Shown here: piece after piece, positions 57,239-64,000 of the stretch
How positions within the stretch are numbered: the stretch's first letter is position 1
Layout: every line of letters begins with the position of its first letter
Notes under the pieces: model-generated
Seen by the model: the letters and a program-made list of their open reading frames with translations, nothing else
Databases searched by the model: none
Told to the model about the DNA's origin: nothing
DNA from: Streptomyces sp. SirexAA-E
Lineage (GTDB): Bacteria; Actinomycetota; Actinomycetes; Streptomycetales; Streptomycetaceae
Reading direction: 5' to 3'
Assembly (NCBI RefSeq): GCF_000177195.2
Contig: NC_015953.1
Span: 2,480,001-2,544,000, forward strand
DNA: 64,000 nt
Made by a program: the position numbers and the translations under genes

Positions 57239-57886
57239 TCAGCCCTCGGTGCCGCCGCCCGCCGCCTCGAACGCGCCCCGGGCGAGCCGGTGCAGCAGGG
57301 CCGCCGTCGCCGCGCGGCCCGGCAGTGCCTCCGGGCGGGCGAGGTGCGGGGTGGAGTTCAGCAGCCCGAACACCGCGTGGACGGTGACCCTCGCCTCGCC
57401 CTCCGGGAGGGAGGGGTACAGGGCGCGCACGGCCTCGACCCAGACCTCGACGTACTGCCGCTGGAGGCGGCGCACCCGTTTGCGGTCGGTGTCGCGCAGC
57501 CGGTCCAGCTCCCGGTCGTGGAGGGTGATCAGGGGGCGGTCGTCGAGGGCGAAGTCGATGTGGCCCTCGATGAGCGCGTCCAGGAGGGCCTCCGGGGAGC
57601 CGCCCGGGGCCGCCCTCTCCTCGCTGACCCGCCTGCCGCCGTCGAGGAGGCGCTCACTGATGCCGACGAGCAGCTCGGCGAGCATGGCGTCCTTGCCGGG
57701 GAAGTGCCGGTAGAGCCCGGGGCCGCTGATGCCGACGGCGGCCCCTATCTCGTCGACCCCGACCCCGTGGAAACCGCGCTCGGCGAAGAGCCGGGCGGCC
57801 TCCTTGAGGATCTGCTCGCGACGGGTGGGCGCCGCGACACGGGAGACGGCACGGGCGGCTGCGCGGTCGGCGGCATGGGTGCTCAT
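57239..57886 (-). CDS. TetR-family repressor of the branched-chain acyl-CoA operon
   Basis: A 215-aa protein with an N-terminal helix-turn-helix (REQILKEAARLFAERGFHGVGVDEIGAAVGISGPGLYRHFPGKD) typical of TetR/AcrR. The C-terminal ligand domain is of the kind found with acyl-CoA metabolism genes. The gene is divergent from the carboxylase operon, with two 16-bp operator-like palindromes in the 131-bp gap. Release by an acyl-CoA intermediate is likely but inferred. Confidence 0.9.
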   Translation of the reverse strand: MSTHAADRAAARAVSRVAAPTRREQILKEAARLFAERGFHGVGVDEIGAAVGISGPGLYRHFPGKDAMLAELLVGISERLLDGGRRVSEERAAPGGSPEALLDALIEGHIDFALDDRPLITLHDRELDRLRDTDRKRVRRLQRQYVEVWVEAVRALYPSLPEGEARVTVHAVFGLLNSTPHLARPEALPGRAATAALLHRLARGAFEAAGGGTEG

Positions 57887-57909
57887 GAGGATTCATTCTA
57901 GACAGTGGC

Positions 57910-57953
57910 GTTAGCGCTCGTTAACCTGAGCTCACGCGTTAACGCTCATTAAC
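57910..57953. promoter_or_regulatory. Twin TetR operators between tetR and accD1
   Basis: GTTAGCGCTCGTTAAC (57910-57925) and GTTAACGCTCATTAAC (57938-57953), two imperfect palindromes 28 bp apart and 14/16 identical. They fit the GTTAACGNNCGTTAAC-type sites of TetR regulators and cover the likely promoters of both divergent transcripts, so the repressor should control itself and the operon. Confidence 0.8.
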
Positions 57954-58017
57954 AACGGCTCACCAGCCACAGCACGCTCAATCCACCACTGCGGTACGGG
58001 CAAGGGGGCTCGACACG

Positions 58018-59634
58018 ATGCAGCAGGCACCGGTCCTGGCGAGCGCGGCGGATCCCGCCTCGGAGGCCTGGAAGGCCAACGAGGCGGCGCACCACGCGCT
58101 CGCCGAGGAGCTGCGGACGCGGCTCGCCACGGCACGGCTCGGCGGGGGTGAGAAGGCCCGCGCCCGGCATGTGGCACGCGGCAAGCTGCTGCCGCGGGAG
58201 CGGGTGGACACGCTGCTCGACGCGGGCTCCCCCTTCCTGGAGCTGGCCCCGCTGGCCGCCGAGGGGCTGTACGGCGGGGCCGCGCCCGCGGCCGGGGTGA
58301 TCGCCGGGATCGGGCGGGTCAGCGGCCGCGAGTGCGTGATCGTCGCCAACGACGCCACGGTCAAGGGCGGCACGTACTACCCGATGACGGTGAAGAAGCA
58401 CCTCCGCGCCCAGGAGGTGGCGCTGGAGAACCGCCTGCCCTGCCTCTACCTGGTCGACTCGGGCGGCGCCTTCCTCCCGATGCAGGACGAGGTCTTCCCC
58501 GACCGGGACCACTTCGGGCGCATCTTCTACAACCAGGCCCGGATGTCCGGCGCCGGCATCCCGCAGATCGCCGCCGTCATGGGCTCCTGCACGGCCGGCG
58601 GGGCCTACGTGCCCGCCATGAGCGACGAGGCCGTCATCGTGCGCGGCCAGGGGACGATCTTCCTCGGCGGGCCGCCGCTGGTGAAGGCCGCCACCGGCGA
58701 GGTCGTCACCGCCGAGGAGCTCGGCGGCGGGGAGGTCCACTCCCGTACGTCGGGGGTCACCGACCATCTCGCCGAGGACGACGCGCACGCGCTGCGGATC
58801 GTCCGGAACATCGTCGCGACGCTCCCCGCCCGTGATGCGCTCCCCTGGACCGTCGAGCCCGCCGAGGAGCCCGCGACCGACCCCGCCGGGCTGTACGGCG
58901 CGGTGCCCGTCGACTCGCGTACGCCCTACGACGTGCGGGAGGTCATCGCCCGGGTGGTGGACGGCTCGCGCTTCCAGGAGTTCAAGGCGGAGTACGGCCA
59001 GACCCTGGTCACCGGCTTCGCGAGGATCCACGGGCACCCCGTCGGCATCGTCGCGAACAACGGCATCCTGTTCTCCGAGTCCGCCCAGAAGGGCGCCCAC
59101 TTCGTCGAGCTGTGCGACCAGCGCGGCATCCCCCTGGTGTTCCTGCAGAACATCTCCGGGTTCATGGTCGGCCGTGACTACGAGGCCGGGGGCATCGCCA
59201 AGCACGGCGCCAAGATGGTGACGGCCGTGGCCTGCACCCGGGTGCCCAAGCTGACCGTCGTCGTCGGCGGCTCCTACGGCGCGGGCAACTACTCGATGTG
59301 CGGACGGGCCTACTCACCGCGCTTCCTGTGGATGTGGCCCAACGCCAAGATCTCCGTCATGGGTGGCGAGCAGGCCGCCTCGGTCCTCGCCACGGTCAAG
59401 CGGGACCAGATCGAGGGGCGCGGCGAGCAGTGGGCCGCCGAGGACGAGGAAGCCTTCAAGGCCCCGGTCCGCGCGCAGTACGAGGAGCAGGGCAGCGCCT
59501 ACTACGCCACCGCCCGGCTCTGGGACGACGGCGTGATCGACCCGACGGAGACCCGTCAGGTGCTGGGACTCGCCCTGACCGCCTGTGCCAACGCCCCGCT
59601 GGGAGACCCCCAGTTCGGCGTCTTCCGGATGTGA
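58018..59634 (+). CDS. accD1: Methylcrotonyl-CoA carboxylase-type carboxyltransferase subunit
   Basis: A 538-aa beta subunit that moves CO2 from carboxybiotin to an acyl-CoA. The crotonase-fold motifs [19 protein letters not shown], the oxyanion [16 protein letters not shown] and [19 protein letters not shown] are those of the methylcrotonyl-CoA carboxylase branch rather than the propionyl-CoA one. The neighbouring HMG-CoA lyase supports leucine degradation. It heads the operon, follows the twin operators and ends 13 bp before the biotin carboxylase start. The symbol follows what I recall for the S. coelicolor equivalent. Confidence 0.9.
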   Translation: MQQAPVLASAADPASEAWKANEAAHHALAEELRTRLATARLGGGEKARARHVARGKLLPRERVDTLLDAGSPFLELAPLAAEGLYGGAAPAAGVIAGIGRVSGRECVIVANDATVKGGTYYPMTVKKHLRAQEVALENRLPCLYLVDSGGAFLPMQDEVFPDRDHFGRIFYNQARMSGAGIPQIAAVMGSCTAGGAYVPAMSDEAVIVRGQGTIFLGGPPLVKAATGEVVTAEELGGGEVHSRTSGVTDHLAEDDAHALRIVRNIVATLPARDALPWTVEPAEEPATDPAGLYGAVPVDSRTPYDVREVIARVVDGSRFQEFKAEYGQTLVTGFARIHGHPVGIVANNGILFSESAQKGAHFVELCDQRGIPLVFLQNISGFMVGRDYEAGGIAKHGAKMVTAVACTRVPKLTVVVGGSYGAGNYSMCGRAYSPRFLWMWPNAKISVMGGEQAASVLATVKRDQIEGRGEQWAAEDEEAFKAPVRAQYEEQGSAYYATARLWDDGVIDPTETRQVLGLALTACANAPLGDPQFGVFRM

Positions 59635-59647
59635 GGTGAGGACCCCC

Positions 59648-61696
59648 GTGTTCAGCACTGTTCTGGTCGCCAACCGTGGCGAGATCGCCGTCCGGGTCAT
59701 CCGGACCCTGCGGGAGCTCGGCGTACGCTCGGTCGCCGTCTTCAGCGACGCCGACGCGGACGCCCGGCACGTCCGGGAGGCCGATACGGCGGTCCGTATC
59801 GGGCCCGCGCCCGCCGCCGGGAGCTACCTCTCCGTGGAGCGGCTCCTCGACGCGGCCCGCCGCACCGGGGCCGAGGCCGTCCACCCCGGCTACGGCTTCC
59901 TCGCGGAGAACGCCCACTTCGCCCAGGCCTGCGCGGACGCCGGGCTGGTCTTCATCGGCCCGCCCGCCTCCGCCATCGCGCTGATGGGCGACAAGATCCG
60001 GGCCAAGGAGACGGTCGCGGCCGCCGGGGTCCCGGTGGTCCCGGGATCGTCCGGGAGCGGGCTCACCGACGCCCAACTGGCCGGGTCAGCCCGGGAGATC
60101 GGGATGCCGGTGCTGCTCAAGCCCTCGGCGGGCGGCGGCGGCAAGGGCATGCGGCTGGTGCGTGAGGAAGCGCTGCTCGCCGAGGAGATCGCCGCCGCGC
60201 GGCGCGAGGCGCGCGCCTCCTTCGGCGACGACACGCTGTTGGTGGAGCGGTGGATCGACCGGCCGCGCCACATCGAGATCCAGATCCTCGCGGACGGCCA
60301 CGGCCGGGTGGTGCACCTCGGCGAGCGCGAGTGTTCGCTCCAGCGCCGCCACCAGAAGATCATCGAGGAGGCTCCCTCGGTCCTGCTCGACGAGGGGACC
60401 AGGGCGGCGATGGGCGAGGCAGCCGTCCAGGCGGCGCGCTCCTGCGGGTACGTCGGCGCGGGCACGGTCGAGTTCATCGTCCCGGGCGACGACCCGTCCT
60501 CGTACTACTTCATGGAGATGAACACCCGCCTCCAGGTGGAGCACCCGGTCACCGAGCTGGTCACCGGTCTCGACCTGGTGGAGTGGCAGCTGCGGGTCGC
60601 CTCCGGTGAGCGCCTCCCGTACGAGCAGGCGGACATCACGCTCACCGGGCACGCGGTGGAGGCCCGGGTCTGCGCCGAGGACCCGGCGCGCGGCTTCCTG
60701 CCGTCGGGCGGCACGGTGCTCGCCCTGCACGAGCCGCAGGGCGGCGGGGTGCGGACGGACTCGGGGCTGAGCGAGGGCGTGCCGGTCGGCAGCACGTACG
60801 ACCCGATGCTGTCGAAGGTCATCGCCTACGGGCCGGACCGTGCCACGGCGCTGCGCAGACTGCGGGCGGGGCTGGCGGACACGGTGGTCCTGGGCGTCCC
60901 GACGAACGCCGGTTTCCTGCGGCGGCTGCTGGCCCATCCGGCGGTGGCCGCGGGTGACCTGGACACCGGGCTGGTGGAGCGCGAGGCGGACTCACTGGTG
61001 CCGCACGGGGTGCCCGAGGAGGTGTACGCGGCGGCCGCGCTGCTGCGGCAGCCGTCGCCGGTGGCCGCCGCCGGCTGGGTCGACCCGTTCTCCGTGCCCA
61101 GCGGCTGGCGCCTCGGCGGCACCCCCGCCCGGACCTTCCACCACGTCCGGATCCCGGGCCACGACCCGGTGCGGGTCGGGGTGCGGGCGGGCACGGGAGG
61201 CACGGCCGAGCTGGACTTCGGCCACGCCGGGGACCGGGAGGAGCCGACGGACGCCTGCGGCCCGCTGCCCTCCGGCCCGGCACCGGAGGGCTCCCGGCTC
61301 GTCGAGGTGTCGGACCGCCGGGTGACCGTCGAGCTGGACGGACTCACCCACACGTTCAGCCGGGCGGACTCTCCGGACGGGGTGTGGCTCGGCCGGGACG
61401 GGGACACCTGGCACGTGCAGGACCACGACCCGGTCGAGGCGTCGCTGAGCGGCGCCGCCCGCTCGGGGGCCGACACGCTCGCCGCCCCCATGCCCGGCAC
61501 GGTCACGGTGGTGAAGGTGGCCGTCGGGGACGAGGTGGCCGCCGGGCAGAGCCTGCTGGTGGTCGAGGCGATGAAGATGGAGCACGTCATCTCCGCCCCG
61601 CACGCCGGCACCGTCACCGAGCTGGACGTCACGGCCGGTACGACGGTCGCCATGGACCAGGTCCTGGCCGTGGTCGCTCCCGGGGAGGACGCATGA
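59648..61696 (+). CDS. Biotin carboxylase/biotin carrier (alpha) subunit
   Basis: 682 aa from GTG 59648. The biotin carboxylase domain (1-450) has the ATP-grasp loop [14 protein letters not shown], the [12 protein letters not shown] segment and [14 protein letters not shown] linker domain follows, and the C-terminal biotinyl domain carries VEAMKMEH with the biotinylated Lys. It forms the methylcrotonyl-CoA carboxylase complex with the preceding beta subunit. The next gene starts inside its stop (ATGA, 61693). Confidence 0.92.
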   Translation: MFSTVLVANRGEIAVRVIRTLRELGVRSVAVFSDADADARHVREADTAVRIGPAPAAGSYLSVERLLDAARRTGAEAVHPGYGFLAENAHFAQACADAGLVFIGPPASAIALMGDKIRAKETVAAAGVPVVPGSSGSGLTDAQLAGSAREIGMPVLLKPSAGGGGKGMRLVREEALLAEEIAAARREARASFGDDTLLVERWIDRPRHIEIQILADGHGRVVHLGERECSLQRRHQKIIEEAPSVLLDEGTRAAMGEAAVQAARSCGYVGAGTVEFIVPGDDPSSYYFMEMNTRLQVEHPVTELVTGLDLVEWQLRVASGERLPYEQADITLTGHAVEARVCAEDPARGFLPSGGTVLALHEPQGGGVRTDSGLSEGVPVGSTYDPMLSKVIAYGPDRATALRRLRAGLADTVVLGVPTNAGFLRRLLAHPAVAAGDLDTGLVEREADSLVPHGVPEEVYAAAALLRQPSPVAAAGWVDPFSVPSGWRLGGTPARTFHHVRIPGHDPVRVGVRAGTGGTAELDFGHAGDREEPTDACGPLPSGPAPEGSRLVEVSDRRVTVELDGLTHTFSRADSPDGVWLGRDGDTWHVQDHDPVEASLSGAARSGADTLAAPMPGTVTVVKVAVGDEVAAGQSLLVVEAMKMEHVISAPHAGTVTELDVTAGTTVAMDQVLAVVAPGEDA

Positions 61697-62670
61697 CCGG
61701 CATCGAGGAAGACGGCGCGATCGGCGCCACCGCACTGCCCATGACCGTGCCCCTTCCGGGGCTGCCCGCCCGGGTCCGCATCCACGAGGTCGGAGCCCGC
61801 GACGGCCTGCAGAACGAGGCGTCGGTCGTCCCGACCGAGGTGAAGGCCCAGTTCATCCGCCGGCTCGCGGAAGCCGGGCTCACCACGATCGAGGCCACCA
61901 GCTTCGTGCACCCGAAGTGGGTGCCCCAGCTGGCCGACGCGGAGCGGCTGTTCCCGCTGCTCGGCGAGATCGCGGACGTCGGGGACGTCGAGCTCCCCGT
62001 CCTCGTACCGAACGAACGCGGTCTGGACCGGGCGCTGGCGCTCGGTGCCCGCCGGATCGCGGTGTTCGGCTCGGCGACCGAGACGTTCGCCGCCCGCAAC
62101 CTCAACCGCACGGTGGACGAGTCGCTGGCCATGTTCGAGCCGGTGGTCGCCCGCGCCACGGCGGAGGGGGTGGGGGTGCGCGGCTATCTGTCGATGTGCT
62201 TCGGCGACCCCTGGGAAGGGGCCGTCCCGCTCGGGCAGGTCGTGCGGGTCGCGAAGGCGCTCATGGACCTCGGCTGCGACGAGCTCTCCCTGGGCGACAC
62301 GATCGGTGTGGCGACGCCCGGTCAGGTGGTGGCCCTGCTCGCCGCGCTGAACGACGCGGGTGTGCCCACCGCCTCGATCGGGGTGCACTTCCACGACACG
62401 TACGGCCAGGCCCTCTCCAACACCCTGGCCGCGCTCCAGCAGGGGGTGACGACGGTGGACGCCTCGGCGGGCGGCCTCGGCGGCTGCCCGTACGCGAAGA
62501 GCGCGACCGGAAATCTCGCCACCGAGGATCTCGTGTGGATGCTCGACGGCCTCGGTGTCGACACCGGGGTCGATCTCGGCGCACTCACCGCCACGAGCGT
62601 GTGGATGGCCGAACAGCTGGGCCGGCCCAGCCCGTCCCGTACCGTCCGCGCCCTGACTCACAAGGAGTGA
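61693..62670 (+). CDS. hmgL: Hydroxymethylglutaryl-CoA lyase
   Basis: A 325-aa TIM-barrel lyase splitting HMG-CoA into acetoacetate and acetyl-CoA. The motif [11 protein letters not shown] at the N-terminus (metal-binding Asp), [19 protein letters not shown] with two metal His residues and the signature [15 protein letters not shown] with the catalytic Cys are all present. It starts in the overlap with the carboxylase stop. It completes the leucine pathway downstream of methylcrotonyl-CoA carboxylase. The enoyl hydratase step is not encoded here. Confidence 0.93.
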   Translation: MTGIEEDGAIGATALPMTVPLPGLPARVRIHEVGARDGLQNEASVVPTEVKAQFIRRLAEAGLTTIEATSFVHPKWVPQLADAERLFPLLGEIADVGDVELPVLVPNERGLDRALALGARRIAVFGSATETFAARNLNRTVDESLAMFEPVVARATAEGVGVRGYLSMCFGDPWEGAVPLGQVVRVAKALMDLGCDELSLGDTIGVATPGQVVALLAALNDAGVPTASIGVHFHDTYGQALSNTLAALQQGVTTVDASAGGLGGCPYAKSATGNLATEDLVWMLDGLGVDTGVDLGALTATSVWMAEQLGRPSPSRTVRALTHKE

Positions 62671-62677
62671 CCCTCCC

Positions 62678-63844
62678 ATGTCCCTGGACCACCGGCTGAC
62701 CGCCGAACACGAGGAACTGCGCCGCACCGTCGAGGAGTTCGCGCACGAGGTGGTCGCCCCGAAGATCGGCGACTTCTACGAGCGCCACGAGTTCCCGTAC
62801 GAGATCGTGGCCGAGATGGGCCGCATGGGCCTGTTCGGGCTGCCGTTCCCCGAGGAGTACGGCGGCATGGGCGGGGACTACCTGGCCCTCGGCATCGCCC
62901 TGGAGGAGCTGGCCCGCGTCGACTCGTCCGTGGCGATCACCCTGGAGGCCGGTGTCTCGCTGGGTGCCATGCCGGTGTACCGCTTCGGCACCGAGGAGCA
63001 GAAGCGCCGGTGGCTGCCGAGCCTCTGCTCGGGCGAGGCACTCGGCGCGTTCGGGCTGACCGAGCCGGACGGCGGTTCAGACGCGGGCGGCACGCGCACC
63101 ACGGCCGTCCTGGACGAGGCCGCGGGCGAGTGGGTGATCAACGGTTCCAAGTGCTTCATCACCAACTCCGGTACGGACATCACGGAGCTGGTCACGGTCA
63201 CGGCGGTCACCGGCCGCAAGGAGAACGGCGCCCCGCGCATCTCGGCGATCATCGTCCCGTCCGGCACCCCCGGCTTCACGGTCGCCGCCCCCTACTCCAA
63301 GGTCGGGTGGAACGCCTCGGACACCCGGGAGCTGTCCTTCTCGGACGTCCGCGTGCCCGCGGCGAACCTGCTGGGCGAGGAGGGCCGCGGCTACGCGCAG
63401 TTCCTGCGGATCCTGGACGAGGGCCGTATCGCCATCTCGGCGCTGTCCACCGGCCTGGCCCAGGGCTGTGTGGACGAGTCGGTGAAGTACGCCGCGGAGC
63501 GGCACGCGTTCGGGAAGCCGATCGGCGCCAACCAGGCGATCCAGTTCAAGATCGCCGACATGGAGATGCGGGCGCACATGGCCCGGGTCGGCTGGCGGGA
63601 CGCGGCGTCCCGGCTGGTGGCGGGCGAGCCGTTCAAGAAGGAGGCGGCGATCGCCAAGCTGTACTCCTCGACGGTGGCTGTGGACAACGCGCGTGAGGCG
63701 ACGCAGATCCACGGCGGCTACGGCTTCATGAACGAGTACCCGGTGGCCCGGATGTGGCGGGACTCCAAGATCCTGGAGATCGGCGAGGGCACCAGCGAGG
63801 TCCAGCGGATGCTGATCGCCCGGGAGTTGGGCATGAGCGCCTGA
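62678..63844 (+). CDS. acdH: Acyl-CoA dehydrogenase AcdH (branched/short chain)
   Basis: A 388-aa FAD enzyme for the first oxidation of branched-chain acyl-CoAs. GLTEPDGGSDAGGTRT and INGSKCFITNSG contact FAD and substrate. The catalytic Glu is at the short/medium-chain position (IGEGTSEVQRM), not at the helix-G position of true isovaleryl-CoA dehydrogenases (here LDEGRIAIS). The sequence and operon place it with S. coelicolor AcdH, which serves valine, leucine and isoleucine catabolism. It follows hmgL by 7 bp and precedes a strong terminator. Confidence 0.9.
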   Translation: MSLDHRLTAEHEELRRTVEEFAHEVVAPKIGDFYERHEFPYEIVAEMGRMGLFGLPFPEEYGGMGGDYLALGIALEELARVDSSVAITLEAGVSLGAMPVYRFGTEEQKRRWLPSLCSGEALGAFGLTEPDGGSDAGGTRTTAVLDEAAGEWVINGSKCFITNSGTDITELVTVTAVTGRKENGAPRISAIIVPSGTPGFTVAAPYSKVGWNASDTRELSFSDVRVPAANLLGEEGRGYAQFLRILDEGRIAISALSTGLAQGCVDESVKYAAERHAFGKPIGANQAIQFKIADMEMRAHMARVGWRDAASRLVAGEPFKKEAAIAKLYSSTVAVDNAREATQIHGGYGFMNEYPVARMWRDSKILEIGEGTSEVQRMLIARELGMSA

Positions 63845-63887
63845 TCCGGTCCCGCGCCGGCTCCGGCCGGGCCCGGGAGTGACCCAT

Positions 63888-63929
63888 GACCGCCCTTGCG
63901 TCGCCTCGCCGACGCAGGGGCGGTCTTTT
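63888..63929 (+). terminator. Rho-independent terminator of the acdH operon
   Basis: Long inverted repeat (GACCGCCCTTGCGTCG / CGACGCAGGGGCGGTC with one internal mismatch, 5-base loop) followed by TTTT, 43 bases after the acdH stop. One of the few classical terminators in the window. Confidence 0.92.
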
Positions 63930-63951
63930 CCGGTCACGAGGGTCCGGAATT

Positions 63952-63970
63952 CGTGGTTAGGCTAGCCTTT
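63952..63970 (+). promoter_or_regulatory. Iron box (DmdR/IdeR-type) at window edge
   Basis: CGTGGTTAGGCTAGCCTTT matches the 19-bp Streptomyces iron box TTAGGTTAGGCTCACCTAA at 13 positions, including the core GGTTAGGCT-x-x-CCT. In S. coelicolor the gene after acdH is, from memory, the siderophore-binding lipoprotein gene desE next to the desferrioxamine cluster, which is iron-regulated. The regulated gene starts beyond base 64000. Confidence 0.7.
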
Positions 63971-64000
63971 CTTCCGTCGTTCGCAGCCCCGTCACGACCA

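Noticed and set aside
55215..57239. A 674-codon minus-strand frame beginning at the TetR stop
   Set aside because: Mostly the shadow of the TPR gene; the product is low-complexity, and its start reads out of frame with the hydrophobic segment seen there.
1..64000. CRISPR array, tRNA, rRNA, insertion sequence or phage integrase
   Set aside because: I looked for regularly spaced repeats, tRNA-like sequences and transposase/integrase motifs and found none; the T7SS cassette field shows no transposase or att-like ends.

Overview
High-GC actinobacterial DNA, almost certainly a Streptomyces chromosome. The evidence is strong GC bias at third codon positions, many GTG starts, and Streptomyces-type families (LanKC, a chaplin-like protein, Esx proteins with FNG instead of WXG, DUF5713, a MocR regulator). 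The right-hand genes (agmatinase, acyl-CoA dehydrogenase, TetR, accD1, biotin carboxylase, hmgL, acdH, then an iron box) match, from memory, the core region next to the desferrioxamine genes of S. coelicolor. Two accessory blocks interrupt this core: a RiPP locus at 1-12.2 kb and a type VII secretion (T7SS) locus at 29-46.5 kb.

RiPP block (1-12155). A minus-strand operon reads precursor peptide (51 aa), hairpin, MFS exporter, class III lanthionine synthetase LanKC. Divergent from it, a tightly packed plus-strand operon encodes a radical SAM/SPASM enzyme, a haem-oxygenase-like diiron protein, a small aroma-sacti-type protein, a large cyclase/AAA/TPR protein, a leaderless subtilase and a GAF protein. 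The two arms share one 321-bp intergenic region, so they may form one hybrid maturation pathway. The precursor has an LDLQ leader motif, but its only Cys lies before the Ser residues, the reverse of a labionin motif.

Housekeeping block (12.2-29 kb): sugar-phosphate isomerase, EamA exporter and LysR regulator, secreted GH3 hexosaminidase, secreted S37 peptidase, fused heterodimer-type ABC exporter, a Cas8c-tail-like small protein, a TPP enzyme with agmatinase, and a MocR regulator divergent from an MFS gene across a clear operator.

T7SS block (29.1-46.5 kb): EccD, a MinD-like ATPase, EccC, a DUF6177-like protein, two Esx-type small proteins, a DUF6507-like protein and a 912-aa polymorphic toxin with a PD-(D/E)xK nuclease tip, followed by Imm49. 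No eccB, eccE or mycosin gene is present here. Downstream is a debris field of toxin and immunity cassettes: a nearly identical 485-bp duplication of the secretion-partner genes, a frameshifted ridA copy, a foreign low-GC toxin tip, several orphan immunity genes, an orphan nuclease tail with a second Imm49, then the intact ridA.

Right-hand block (47-64 kb): DUF5713, Gls24-type protein, acyl-CoA dehydrogenase with TesB thioesterase and a cation-efflux protein, a P450, a deletion scar that left only the 3' ends of a hydrolase and a WYL regulator, a phosphatase-like gene, a cysteine-poor chaplin-like protein with a decayed second copy, a TPR protein, and a TetR-controlled leucine/branched-chain catabolic operon ending in a strong terminator. 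A DmdR-type iron box at the edge points to a siderophore gene just outside the window.
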